A stretch of 13,172 nucleotides of DNA from Chromatiales bacterium. GTDB lineage: Bacteria; Pseudomonadota; Gammaproteobacteria; Chromatiales; Chromatiaceae. The notes below the pieces were generated by a model, which saw nothing but the letters and a program-made list of their open reading frames with translations, was not told the origin of the DNA and did not search any database. The stretch spans positions 1 to 13,172 of the forward strand of contig JAKSCN010000525.1 of the NCBI GenBank assembly GCA_022360595.1. Direction: 5' to 3'. Below, piece after piece: positions 5,488 to 11,792 of this stretch (positions are counted from its first letter, which is position 1; every line of letters starts with the position of its first letter). A program made the position numbers and the translations under genes.

Positions 5488-6933
5488 CTATTCAGCGAGC
5501 TTCTTCACCAGCAGTTCATTGACTTGCTTGGGATTGGCTTTACCCTGTGACGCCTTCATCACCTGACCAACAAAGAAGCCGAGCATCTTACCCCGCTTCT
5601 TCTCTTCGGCTGAGCGATAATTGGCCACCTGGTCGGGATTGGCGGCCAATACCTCATCGACCACCTTTTCGATGGCGCCGGTATCGGTGATCTGCTTCAG
5701 ACCACGCTTTTCGATAATAGCGTCCGCGTCGCCTTCACCCTGCCACATCGCCTCGAACACCTGTTTAGCGATCTTACCTGAAATGGTGTTATCGACAATT
5801 CGCACCAGCATACCGCCCAACATCTCAGCATTGACTGGCGATTCGGCTATATCCAGCCCATCCTTGTTGAGCGCACCGGCCACCTCCACGGTCACCCAGT
5901 TGGCGGTCAACTTGCCATCACCGGCAATCTTGGCAGCCTCTTCAAAGTAGTCGGCCACAGCACGACTGGCTGTTACCGCTTCGGCATCAGCCCGCTTCAG
6001 ACCATACTCCTGCTCGAAACGGTCGCAACGATCACCCGGCAGCTCGGGCATATCGGCAATCACCGCATCGATAAACGGCTGATCGAACTCCACCGGCAAG
6101 AGATCGGGATCGGGGAAATAGCGGTAATCGTTGGCCTCCTCCTTGGTGCGCATGGAGCGGGTCTCATCCTTATCGGCATCGTAGAGACGTGTCTCCTGAA
6201 CAACCTCGCCACCCGACTCGATCACGTCGATCTGGCGTTCCACTTCAAAGTTGATGGCACGCTCCAGAAAGCGGAAGGAGTTGATGTTCTTCAGCTCGGC
6301 ACGGGTACCAAACTTCTCCTCGCCTTTCAGGCGTACGGAGACGTTGGCGTCGCAGCGGAAAGAGCCCTCCTGCATATTACCGTCACAGATCCCCAGGTAC
6401 TGAACTATCTGATGAATCTTGCGGGCATAGGCAACCGCCTCTTTAGCCGAACGCATATCCGGCTCGGAGACGATCTCCAACAACGGTGTACCTGCACGGT
6501 TGAGATCAATACCGGTCATACCGTGAAAATCCTCATGCAAGGACTTACCGGCATCCTCTTCCAGATGTGCACGAGTGACGCCAATGGTTTTGCTATCGCC
6601 ATTTTCCAGGCTGATATCCACCTGCCCCTCGCCCACAATCGGCAACTCATACTGGCTGATCTGATAGCCCTTGGGCAGATCCGGATAGAAGTAGTTCTTG
6701 CGCGCAAAAATAGAACGCTGGCTCAGCTCAGCACCGATGGCATGAGCAAACTTCACCGCCATCTTGACCGCACCTTTGTTCAACACCGGCAGCACACCGG
6801 GCAGTCCCAAGTCGACACTGCAAGCCTGGGTATTGGGCTCGGCGCCAAACGCGGTCGAGGCGCCAGAGAAAATTTTCGATTGTGTGGCCAACTGGGCGTG
6901 AATCTCGAGCCCGATGACTGTTTCCCACTGCAT
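5488..6933 (-). CDS. gatB: Aspartyl/glutamyl-tRNA amidotransferase subunit B
   Basis: GatB binds misacylated Glu-tRNA(Gln) and Asp-tRNA(Asn) and carries the kinase site that activates the acid before amidation by ammonia from GatA. The start is taken as ATG 6933 (MQWETVIGLEIHAQL), giving 481 residues, the family norm. A TTG four codons upstream is possible, but the GGGG stretch just before the ATG serves better as a ribosome site. Hallmarks are GLEIHAQL at the N-terminus, GVTRAHLEEDAGKSLH, the tRNA-recognising SFRCDANVSVR, ELKNINSFRFLERAI, YRYFPDPDLLPVEF, and the C-terminal YqeY-like helical tail ending MKASQGKANPKQVNELLVKKL. It is the last gene of gatCAB, 21 bases behind gatA. The stop is TAG at 5488-5490. 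Confidence 0.98.
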   Translation of the reverse strand: MQWETVIGLEIHAQLATQSKIFSGASTAFGAEPNTQACSVDLGLPGVLPVLNKGAVKMAVKFAHAIGAELSQRSIFARKNYFYPDLPKGYQISQYELPIVGEGQVDISLENGDSKTIGVTRAHLEEDAGKSLHEDFHGMTGIDLNRAGTPLLEIVSEPDMRSAKEAVAYARKIHQIVQYLGICDGNMQEGSFRCDANVSVRLKGEEKFGTRAELKNINSFRFLERAINFEVERQIDVIESGGEVVQETRLYDADKDETRSMRTKEEANDYRYFPDPDLLPVEFDQPFIDAVIADMPELPGDRCDRFEQEYGLKRADAEAVTASRAVADYFEEAAKIAGDGKLTANWVTVEVAGALNKDGLDIAESPVNAEMLGGMLVRIVDNTISGKIAKQVFEAMWQGEGDADAIIEKRGLKQITDTGAIEKVVDEVLAANPDQVANYRSAEEKKRGKMLGFFVGQVMKASQGKANPKQVNELLVKKLAE

Positions 6934-6954
6934 GTTCAACCCCAATAGTAAGAA

Positions 6955-8409
6955 TTAAGCGAAGGTCGCTGGACGCGCCTTGTGCCACTCTGTCTCTTGC
7001 TGTAGACGATGGGCCACATTCAAAAGTTTCGCTTCCTGAAAATAGTTACCGATAATCTGCAGCCCAACCGGCTTGCCATCCGCCGGGCGCACCGGCACCG
7101 ACATACCCGGCAGACCGGCCAAATTCACCGCAATAGTGTATATATCCGACAGATACATGCTGACCGGGTCATCCGCCTTCTCACCCAAACCAAAGGCGGT
7201 GGTAGGTGCGGTCGGCCCCATGATTACGTCGACCTGCTCAAACGCCTTGGCGAAATCATCGGAGATCAAGTGGCGAATCTGCTGTGCTTTCAGATAATAG
7301 GCATCGTAATAGCCGGCCGACAGCGCATAGGTACCGATCAGGATACGGCGCTTCACCTCGGCCCCGAAGCCTTCACCCCGGGAACGTTTGTAAAGGTCTT
7401 CCAGGTCTTTGGGATCGTCACAGCGATGCCCAAAGCGCACGCCATCAAAACGCGCCAGATTGGATGAACACTCAGCGGGCGCCACCACATAATAGACAGG
7501 CACCGACAAGGCGGAGTTGGGCAGGCTAATATCAATAATCTCAGCGCCCTGCTGACGATAGAAATCGATCGCTTCTTGTATTGATGCAGCCACCTCTGGA
7601 CTCAGGCCTTCGTCGAAATACTCTTTGGGCAGGCCGATCTTCAGCCCTTTCAAATCCGCGTCGATATCCGCCAGATAGTTGGGCACCGCCTCCTGAGCAC
7701 TGGTCGAATCACGCTCATCGAAACCGGCCATTGACTGCAGCATGATGGCTGCATCCTCGGCGCTACGGGTCATGGGGCCGCCTTGATCAAGCGATGAGGC
7801 GAAGGCGATCATCCCAAAGCGGGAAACACGCCCGTAGGTCGGTTTCAGTCCGGTAATACCGCACAACGCTGCGGGCTGGCGGATCGATCCGCCGGTATCT
7901 GTGCCCGTTGCCGCCACACAGAGGCCTGCCGCGACCGCGGCGGCCGAACCGCCCGAAGAACCGCCAGGCACCAGCTCAGTGTCCCAGGGATTACGCACCG
8001 GGCCGTAGTAACTGGTCTCATTGGAAGAGCCCATGGCGAACTCATCCATGTTGGTCTTGCCCAGCAATACAGCCCCAGCCCCTTTCAAGCGGCTGATCAC
8101 TCCGGCGTCATAGGGTGCAATAAAGTTATCCAGCATGCGTGAACCACAACTCGACTTCACCCCATTGGTGCAGAAGATATCCTTATTCGCCACTGGTATG
8201 CCGGTCAGCAGATCGGCGTCGCCGCTTTTCAACCGGGCGTCGGCGCTCTCGGCAGCGGCCAACGCCGCCTCTTCGGTGACGGTGATATAGCTGTTCAGCT
8301 TCTCATCGTGCTGGCTAATGCGATCCAGGTAGAAGCGAGTCAGCTCGGCGCTACTAAACTCACCCGCGCGCAGCCCTGCCGCCAGTTCACTGATACTTTT
8401 CTCTTGCAT
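6955..8409 (-). CDS. gatA: Aspartyl/glutamyl-tRNA amidotransferase subunit A
   Basis: GatA is the glutaminase of the amidotransferase. It releases ammonia from glutamine and channels it to GatB, so that Glu-tRNA(Gln), and in many bacteria Asp-tRNA(Asn), become correctly charged. Its 484 residues match the family. The amidase-signature triad is visible: K76 in VANKDIF, S151 in PGGSSGGSAAAVAAG, and nucleophile S175 in TDTGGSIRQPA. The ATG at 8409 starts MQEKSISELAAGLRAGEFSS, the normal N-terminus. It follows gatC by 63 bases. That gap carries a 6-bp inverted repeat (8447-8452 and 8463-8468), read before a short U-run on the minus strand, which may be a weak attenuator. Confidence 0.98.
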   Translation of the reverse strand: MQEKSISELAAGLRAGEFSSAELTRFYLDRISQHDEKLNSYITVTEEAALAAAESADARLKSGDADLLTGIPVANKDIFCTNGVKSSCGSRMLDNFIAPYDAGVISRLKGAGAVLLGKTNMDEFAMGSSNETSYYGPVRNPWDTELVPGGSSGGSAAAVAAGLCVAATGTDTGGSIRQPAALCGITGLKPTYGRVSRFGMIAFASSLDQGGPMTRSAEDAAIMLQSMAGFDERDSTSAQEAVPNYLADIDADLKGLKIGLPKEYFDEGLSPEVAASIQEAIDFYRQQGAEIIDISLPNSALSVPVYYVVAPAECSSNLARFDGVRFGHRCDDPKDLEDLYKRSRGEGFGAEVKRRILIGTYALSAGYYDAYYLKAQQIRHLISDDFAKAFEQVDVIMGPTAPTTAFGLGEKADDPVSMYLSDIYTIAVNLAGLPGMSVPVRPADGKPVGLQIIGNYFQEAKLLNVAHRLQQETEWHKARPATFA

Positions 8410-8472
8410 GCAACTAAAACTCTAAGATGGGAAAAAGTGCTATCGCCATTGACTCGTGGAAATCAATGTCGA

Positions 8473-8760
8473 TCACTCAATAACTTTGGGTACGAGATAG
8501 AGACCATTTTCGGTCGCCGGCGCCACGCCCTGAAAATGGTCGCGCTGATTATCCTCTGTCACCGCATCGTCGCGCAGCCGCTGAGACATATGCAGCGGAT
8601 GGGCCATGGGCGTTACTCCATCGGTATTCACCGCATTCATCTGCTCAACCAGATCAAGAATGTTACTGAGATCACTGGCAACGTTATCCAGCTCGTTTTC
8701 ACTCACCGCCAGGCGCGCCAGATGGGCAATTTTCTCTACGTCAGATCTTTCCAATGACAT
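8473..8760 (-). CDS. gatC: Aspartyl/glutamyl-tRNA amidotransferase subunit C
   Basis: This 95-residue protein wraps around and stabilises the GatA-GatB interface. The sequence MSLERSDVEKIAHLARLAVSENELDNVASDLSNILDLVEQMNAVNTDGVTPMAHPL is a textbook GatC N-terminal half. The tail RDDAVTEDNQRDHFQGVAPATENGLYLVPKVIE matches the family's conserved end. It is first in the gatCAB operon, divergent from mreB. The presence of gatCAB implies that this organism makes Gln-tRNA and/or Asn-tRNA by the indirect route; whether GlnRS or AsnRS is also present is not visible here. Confidence 0.97.
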   Translation of the reverse strand: MSLERSDVEKIAHLARLAVSENELDNVASDLSNILDLVEQMNAVNTDGVTPMAHPLHMSQRLRDDAVTEDNQRDHFQGVAPATENGLYLVPKVIE

Positions 8761-9008
8761 CCGCTTAACTCAATCGGCTTAAATACAATGTGTAGGGGAA
8801 AAGACGAAAATTAACATATTTACCGCTACGGGTGCAGGCCATTTGTGCGATTAATTACTTATTTGCAACATTTTTATCCGGTTCACTCCTTGCCCAGCAC
8901 CCCCGGACATTGCTAGATTATGTCGTTCTACAGGATCAGCAGATCAGGGAACCACTGTTCTAATCCTAAGAAGAATTGACTTTTACCCCACTGGAAACAT
9001 ATTTCGAC
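8761..9008. promoter_or_regulatory. Divergent intergenic region, gatC / mreB
   Basis: This AT-rich 248-bp region should hold both promoters. For mreB the best candidate is TTGCCC (8890-8895), an 18-base spacer, and TAGATT (8914-8919) with an extended TG at 8911-8912, placing the start near 8926 and leaving a leader of about 80 nt. For gatC I see only weak minus-strand matches near 8780-8810 and do not call one. No inverted repeats stand out. Confidence 0.4.
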
Positions 9009-10061
9009 ATGTTGTTTAGACGCGTACGTGGCATTTTCTCCAACGATTTGTCCATCGACCTGGGTACTGCCAACACCCTTATTTACGCCCGCGGACAGGG
9101 CATAGTTCTCAACGAACCATCCGTGGTGGCCATTCGCCAAGACAGAGGGCCTGGCGGTGGAAAATCTGTCGCTGCCGTGGGTGACGAAGCAAAGCAGATG
9201 CTCGGTCGTACGCCCAACAACATCACCGCCATCCGCCCCATGAAAGAGGGTGTTATCGCGGACTTCACCGTCACCGAAAAGATGCTGCAGCACTTCATTC
9301 ATAAAGTACATGAATCGAAACTGATCCGCCCCAGCCCGCGCGTGCTGGTCTGCGTTCCCTGCGGCTCCACCCAGGTTGAACGCCGTGCGATCAAAGAGTC
9401 TGCCGCAGGTGCCGGCGCACGTGAGGTCTATCTGATCGACGAGCCGATGTCGGCTGCCATCGGCGCCGGCCTGCCGGTTGACGAGGCGCGCGGCTCGATG
9501 GTGCTCGATATCGGCGGCGGCACATCAGAGGTGGCCATCATCTCGCTGAACGGGATTGTCTACGCCAACTCCGTGCGTGTGGGAGGGGACCGTTTCGATG
9601 ACGCCATTGTCAACTACGTGCGCCGCAACTACGGTACCCTGATTGGCGAAGCCACTGCCGAGCGCGTCAAAAAAGAGATCGGCTCTGCCTTTCCGGGGAA
9701 CGAAGTGAAAGAGATGGAAGTCAAAGGTCGCAATTTGGCCGAAGGTATTCCGCGCAGCTTCACCCTCAACAGCAACGAGATTCTTGAGGCACTGCAAGAA
9801 CCGCTCTCCGGCATCGTCGGCGCGGTCAAAGCAGCCCTTGAGCAGACCCCGCCTGAGTTGGGCGCCGATGTCGCTGAACGCGGCATTGTACTGACCGGCG
9901 GTGGAGCGCTATTGCGTGACATCGATCGCCTGCTCGAAGAGGAGACCGGCCTACCAGTGCTGATCGCCGAAGACCCGCTCACCTGCGTGGCGCGGGGGGG
10001 TGGTCGCGCCCTGGAAATGCTAGATGAACGCGGCGGTGAACTACTGTTTGCACTCGAGTAA
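9009..10061 (+). CDS. mreB: Rod-shape-determining actin homologue MreB
   Basis: MreB polymerises with ATP along the inner membrane and positions the elongasome (MreC, MreD, RodZ, PBP2, RodA) that builds lateral peptidoglycan. The start is set at ATG 9009 (MLFRRVRGIFSNDLSIDLGTANTLIY), matching the E. coli N-terminus; a TTG 33 bases upstream would add residues with no counterpart. The product is 350 residues. Actin-fold signatures are phosphate-1 DLGTANT from D17, phosphate-2 LDIGGGTSEV with D167, and the adenosine motif LTGGGALLR from residue 295. The sequence is near identical to E. coli through VGGDRFDDAIVNYVRRNYGTLIGEATAERVK. A short local difference, RGPGGGK against E. coli RAGSPK, follows SVVAIRQD. 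The stop is TAA 10059-10061. mreC is displaced 307 bp by a hairpin and a mobile element. Confidence 0.98.
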   Translation: MLFRRVRGIFSNDLSIDLGTANTLIYARGQGIVLNEPSVVAIRQDRGPGGGKSVAAVGDEAKQMLGRTPNNITAIRPMKEGVIADFTVTEKMLQHFIHKVHESKLIRPSPRVLVCVPCGSTQVERRAIKESAAGAGAREVYLIDEPMSAAIGAGLPVDEARGSMVLDIGGGTSEVAIISLNGIVYANSVRVGGDRFDDAIVNYVRRNYGTLIGEATAERVKKEIGSAFPGNEVKEMEVKGRNLAEGIPRSFTLNSNEILEALQEPLSGIVGAVKAALEQTPPELGADVAERGIVLTGGGALLRDIDRLLEEETGLPVLIAEDPLTCVARGGGRALEMLDERGGELLFALE

Positions 10062-10065
10062 CCTC

Positions 10066-10098
10066 AACGGCGCAGTGGGGCAGACCGCTGCAGCCGTT
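10066..10098 (+). promoter_or_regulatory. Strong hairpin immediately downstream of mreB
   Basis: The stem pairs AACGGC (10066-10071) with GCCGTT (10093-10098), then CAGTGG (10073-10078) with CCGCTG (10085-10090) including one T-G wobble, around a 6-nt loop and a small internal bulge. It starts 5 bases after the mreB stop. No U-tract follows (ATAACC), so it is not a standard intrinsic terminator. A role in 3'-end stability or in lowering mreC relative to mreB is inferred from position. Confidence 0.5.
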
Positions 10099-10115
10099 AT
10101 AACCGAGGCAAACTA

Positions 10116-10143
10116 GGGCCTGTTAACGCTATTTGAATCGCCA
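10116..10143 (+). repeat. Left terminal inverted repeat of the MITE
   Basis: These 28 bases are complementary to 10336-10363 with a single mismatch (G at 10117 against the partner of T at 10362). The core CCTGTTAACGCTATTTGAAT is perfect and contains a HpaI-type palindrome GTTAAC. Confidence 0.85.
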
Positions 10144-10335
10144 TTGCTGGAGATCATTTTGCTCACCAGCAATGCGAAAGGAGAGCCGTGTAGTGACTCT
10201 ACATAATCGACTAACAACGCAATTGGGGAGAAAAATGGCCCCAGCCCTTAGGGTTGCACCTAAAAAAATGTCACTCTTTTGTAGTAACCAGACCACGCTC
10301 CTCACACTTTGATTGACTTTTTTTAGGCGTATCAG

Positions 10336-10363
10336 TGGCGATTCAAATAGCGTTAACAGGCTC
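10336..10363 (-). repeat. Right terminal inverted repeat of the MITE
   Basis: This is the inverted partner of 10116-10143. Its outer edge is 5 bases before the ATT that aligns with the MreC initiator, and its in-frame TAA (10354-10356) and AGG (10358-10360) fix the upstream limit and the only Shine-Dalgarno-like bases for mreC. Confidence 0.85.
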
Positions 10364-10368
10364 CAGCC

Positions 10369-11304
10369 ATTAAACCGATCTTTACACAGGGACCGTCGAT
10401 TGTCGCACGCCTGATCGTTGCGATAGCGGTATCGCTCACCCTGATGGTTGTGGATCATCGCCAGCACCACCTGGAGACGGTGCGCGCTTTTCTCTCGGTT
10501 CTGGTCTCCCCGCTGCACTACATCGCAGACCTGCCTCTGTCAGCAACAAACTGGCTCACCAACACCTTCGCCAGCCACAACCGACTGCTCAACGAGAACC
10601 GCGAGCTGCGCAAAGAGAACATCCTGCTCCAGGCTCAGCAACAAAAACTGGCCGCCCTGGAGGCAGAGAACATGCGTCTGCGCGATCTGCTGGAGTCGTC
10701 ATTCAAGATCGGCGATCGCGTGCTGGTCAGCGAGCTGATCGCCGTCGACCTCGACCCGTTCAAGCAGCAGGTGCTGATCAACAAGGGGAGCAGCTCCGGC
10801 ATCTACCAGGGCCAGCCGGTACTGGACGCCAATGCCGTGATGGGCCAGGTGATTCACGTCAACCGCTTCACTTCCACGGTACTGCTGCTGACCGACTCCA
10901 GCCACGCCCTGCCGGTGCAGGTCAACCGCAATGGGCTGCGCACTGTCGCCATGGGTACAGGTAAGATCGGTGAGCTGGAACTCCCTCATTTGCCCAACAA
11001 TGCGGACATTCAAGTGGGTGACCTGCTGGTCACCTCAGGCTTGGGCGGGCGTTTCCCACCCGGCTACCCAGTCGCCGAAATCACCTCAGTAAAAACCGAG
11101 CCGGGTCAGCATTTTGCCCACGTCACGGCGCGTCCAACCGCGCACCTGGATAGAACCCGCGAAGCGTTGCTGGTTTGGACCCTTACCCCGTTTGAGGAGT
11201 ACCAGAGTGATCTGGCTGAGGGGGAGCCGCCGACAGAAGAGAGCGCTGAAGAGGCAACGCCCCCAGAGGCAGACGCCGTCAGCAGTGCGGAGGATGTCCA
11301 ATGA
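10369..11304 (+). CDS. mreC: Rod-shape-determining protein MreC, apparent non-canonical AUU start
   Basis: MreC is a bitopic inner-membrane protein whose periplasmic beta domains activate PBP2-RodA. From ATT 10369 the frame reads (I/M)KPIFTQGPSIVARLIVAIAVSLTLMVVDHRQ, matching E. coli MKPIFSRGPSLQIRLILAVLVALGIIIADSR residue for residue at the start, with the membrane anchor at about 10-29. A coiled coil follows (RLLNENRELRKENILLQAQQQKLAALEAENMRLRDLL), then the beta domains with LINKGSSSGIYQGQPV, HALPVQVNRNGL and LVTSGLGGRFPPGYPV, and an acidic Pro/Glu-rich tail. From ATT the length is 311 residues. The first ATG (10444) would give 286 and lose the anchor. A stop lies in frame at 10354, and no ATG, GTG or TTG comes between. 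It overlaps mreD by 4 bases (ATGA). Confidence 0.85.
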   Translation: MKPIFTQGPSIVARLIVAIAVSLTLMVVDHRQHHLETVRAFLSVLVSPLHYIADLPLSATNWLTNTFASHNRLLNENRELRKENILLQAQQQKLAALEAENMRLRDLLESSFKIGDRVLVSELIAVDLDPFKQQVLINKGSSSGIYQGQPVLDANAVMGQVIHVNRFTSTVLLLTDSSHALPVQVNRNGLRTVAMGTGKIGELELPHLPNNADIQVGDLLVTSGLGGRFPPGYPVAEITSVKTEPGQHFAHVTARPTAHLDRTREALLVWTLTPFEEYQSDLAEGEPPTEESAEEATPPEADAVSSAEDVQ

Positions 11305-11789
11305 CCTTAGCACCGAGCCGAGGCAGCCTTGTCATCTTCATCACCTTTGTGGTTGCACTCCTGCTGACTGTTATCCCACTCCCCGACTGGGCGCAGATGT
11401 TTCGTCCCCAGTGGTACACCCTGGTGCTGATCTACTGGACCTTGGCGTTACCGGAACGCATCGGAGTCGGCACCGGCTGGTTGCTCGGTATCGCCCTGGA
11501 TGTGCTAACCGGCACCTTGCTGGGCCAACACGCCCTGTCGCTGGCGCTGATCGCATTCGTCACGTATCAGATGCACCAGCGAATACGGCTCTTCCCGCTC
11601 TGGCAGCAATCCCTGACAGTGCTGGTGCTGCTACTGATAGAGCGCATGATCTCCATGTGGGTCATGGGGGTTGCCTCCCAGCCGCCTGCCAGCCTGCTCT
11701 ATTGGGCGGCTCCGCTGGTCGGCATGTTTCTCTGGCCCTGGGTCTATATCATCCTGCGCGACCTGCGACGGAAATTTCAGGTAAGTTAG
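11301..11789 (+). CDS. mreD: Rod-shape-determining membrane protein MreD
   Basis: MreD is a polytopic inner-membrane partner of MreC in the elongasome. Its 162 residues are the E. coli length. Hydrophobic segments are visible at about 9-28 (LVIFITFVVALLLTVIPL), 39-51, 56-90 (GTGWLLGIALDVLTGTLLGQHALSLALIAF, two passes), 100-122 and 128-152. The segment LDVLTGTLLGQHALSLAL is the most conserved family stretch. The ATG at 11301 overlaps the mreC stop in the sequence ATGA, so the two are translationally coupled. The stop TAG at 11787-11789 is 3 bases before the mrdA start. Confidence 0.95.
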   Translation: MTLAPSRGSLVIFITFVVALLLTVIPLPDWAQMFRPQWYTLVLIYWTLALPERIGVGTGWLLGIALDVLTGTLLGQHALSLALIAFVTYQMHQRIRLFPLWQQSLTVLVLLLIERMISMWVMGVASQPPASLLYWAAPLVGMFLWPWVYIILRDLRRKFQVS

Positions 11790-11792
11790 GGC

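Larger units (their letters stand above)
10116..10363. mobile_element. MITE-like non-autonomous element, 248 bp, between mreB and mreC
   Basis: Both ends carry the same 28-base sequence inverted, starting GGGCCTGTTAACGCTA on the left and, on the complement of the right end, GGAGCCTGTTAACGCT when read with one extra outer base. They differ at one position. Inside there is no credible ORF. There are further inverted repeats: CATTGCTGG/CCAGCAATG (10142-10150, 10166-10174), TGTAG/CTACA (10189-10193, 10199-10203) and CCTAAAAAAA/TTTTTTTAGG (10259-10268, 10318-10327). Short length, long terminal repeats and lack of transposase are the definition of a MITE. No target-site duplication is clear at the boundaries chosen, so family assignment is open. 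It separates mreC from the normal mreB-mreC junction and ends 5 bp before the mreC homology begins. Confidence 0.8.

Noticed and set aside
6934..6945. TTG start extending GatB by four residues
   Set aside because: ATG 6933 gives the standard GatB N-terminus, and the G-rich bases upstream are better read as its ribosome site.
8976..9008. TTG start extending MreB by 11 residues
   Set aside because: The extra residues have no counterpart in MreB, and ATG 9009 gives the canonical N-terminus.
10313..10341. TTGACT in the MITE as the -35 of an outward promoter for mreC
   Set aside because: No acceptable -10 hexamer occurs at 16-18 bases; the sequence there is TGGCGA-like. Left unsupported.
10129..10518. 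Minus-strand ORF of 129 codons spanning the MITE and mreC start
   Set aside because: It starts inside mreC coding sequence and runs antisense through the MITE to its left repeat. No recognisable protein motif; treated as chance.
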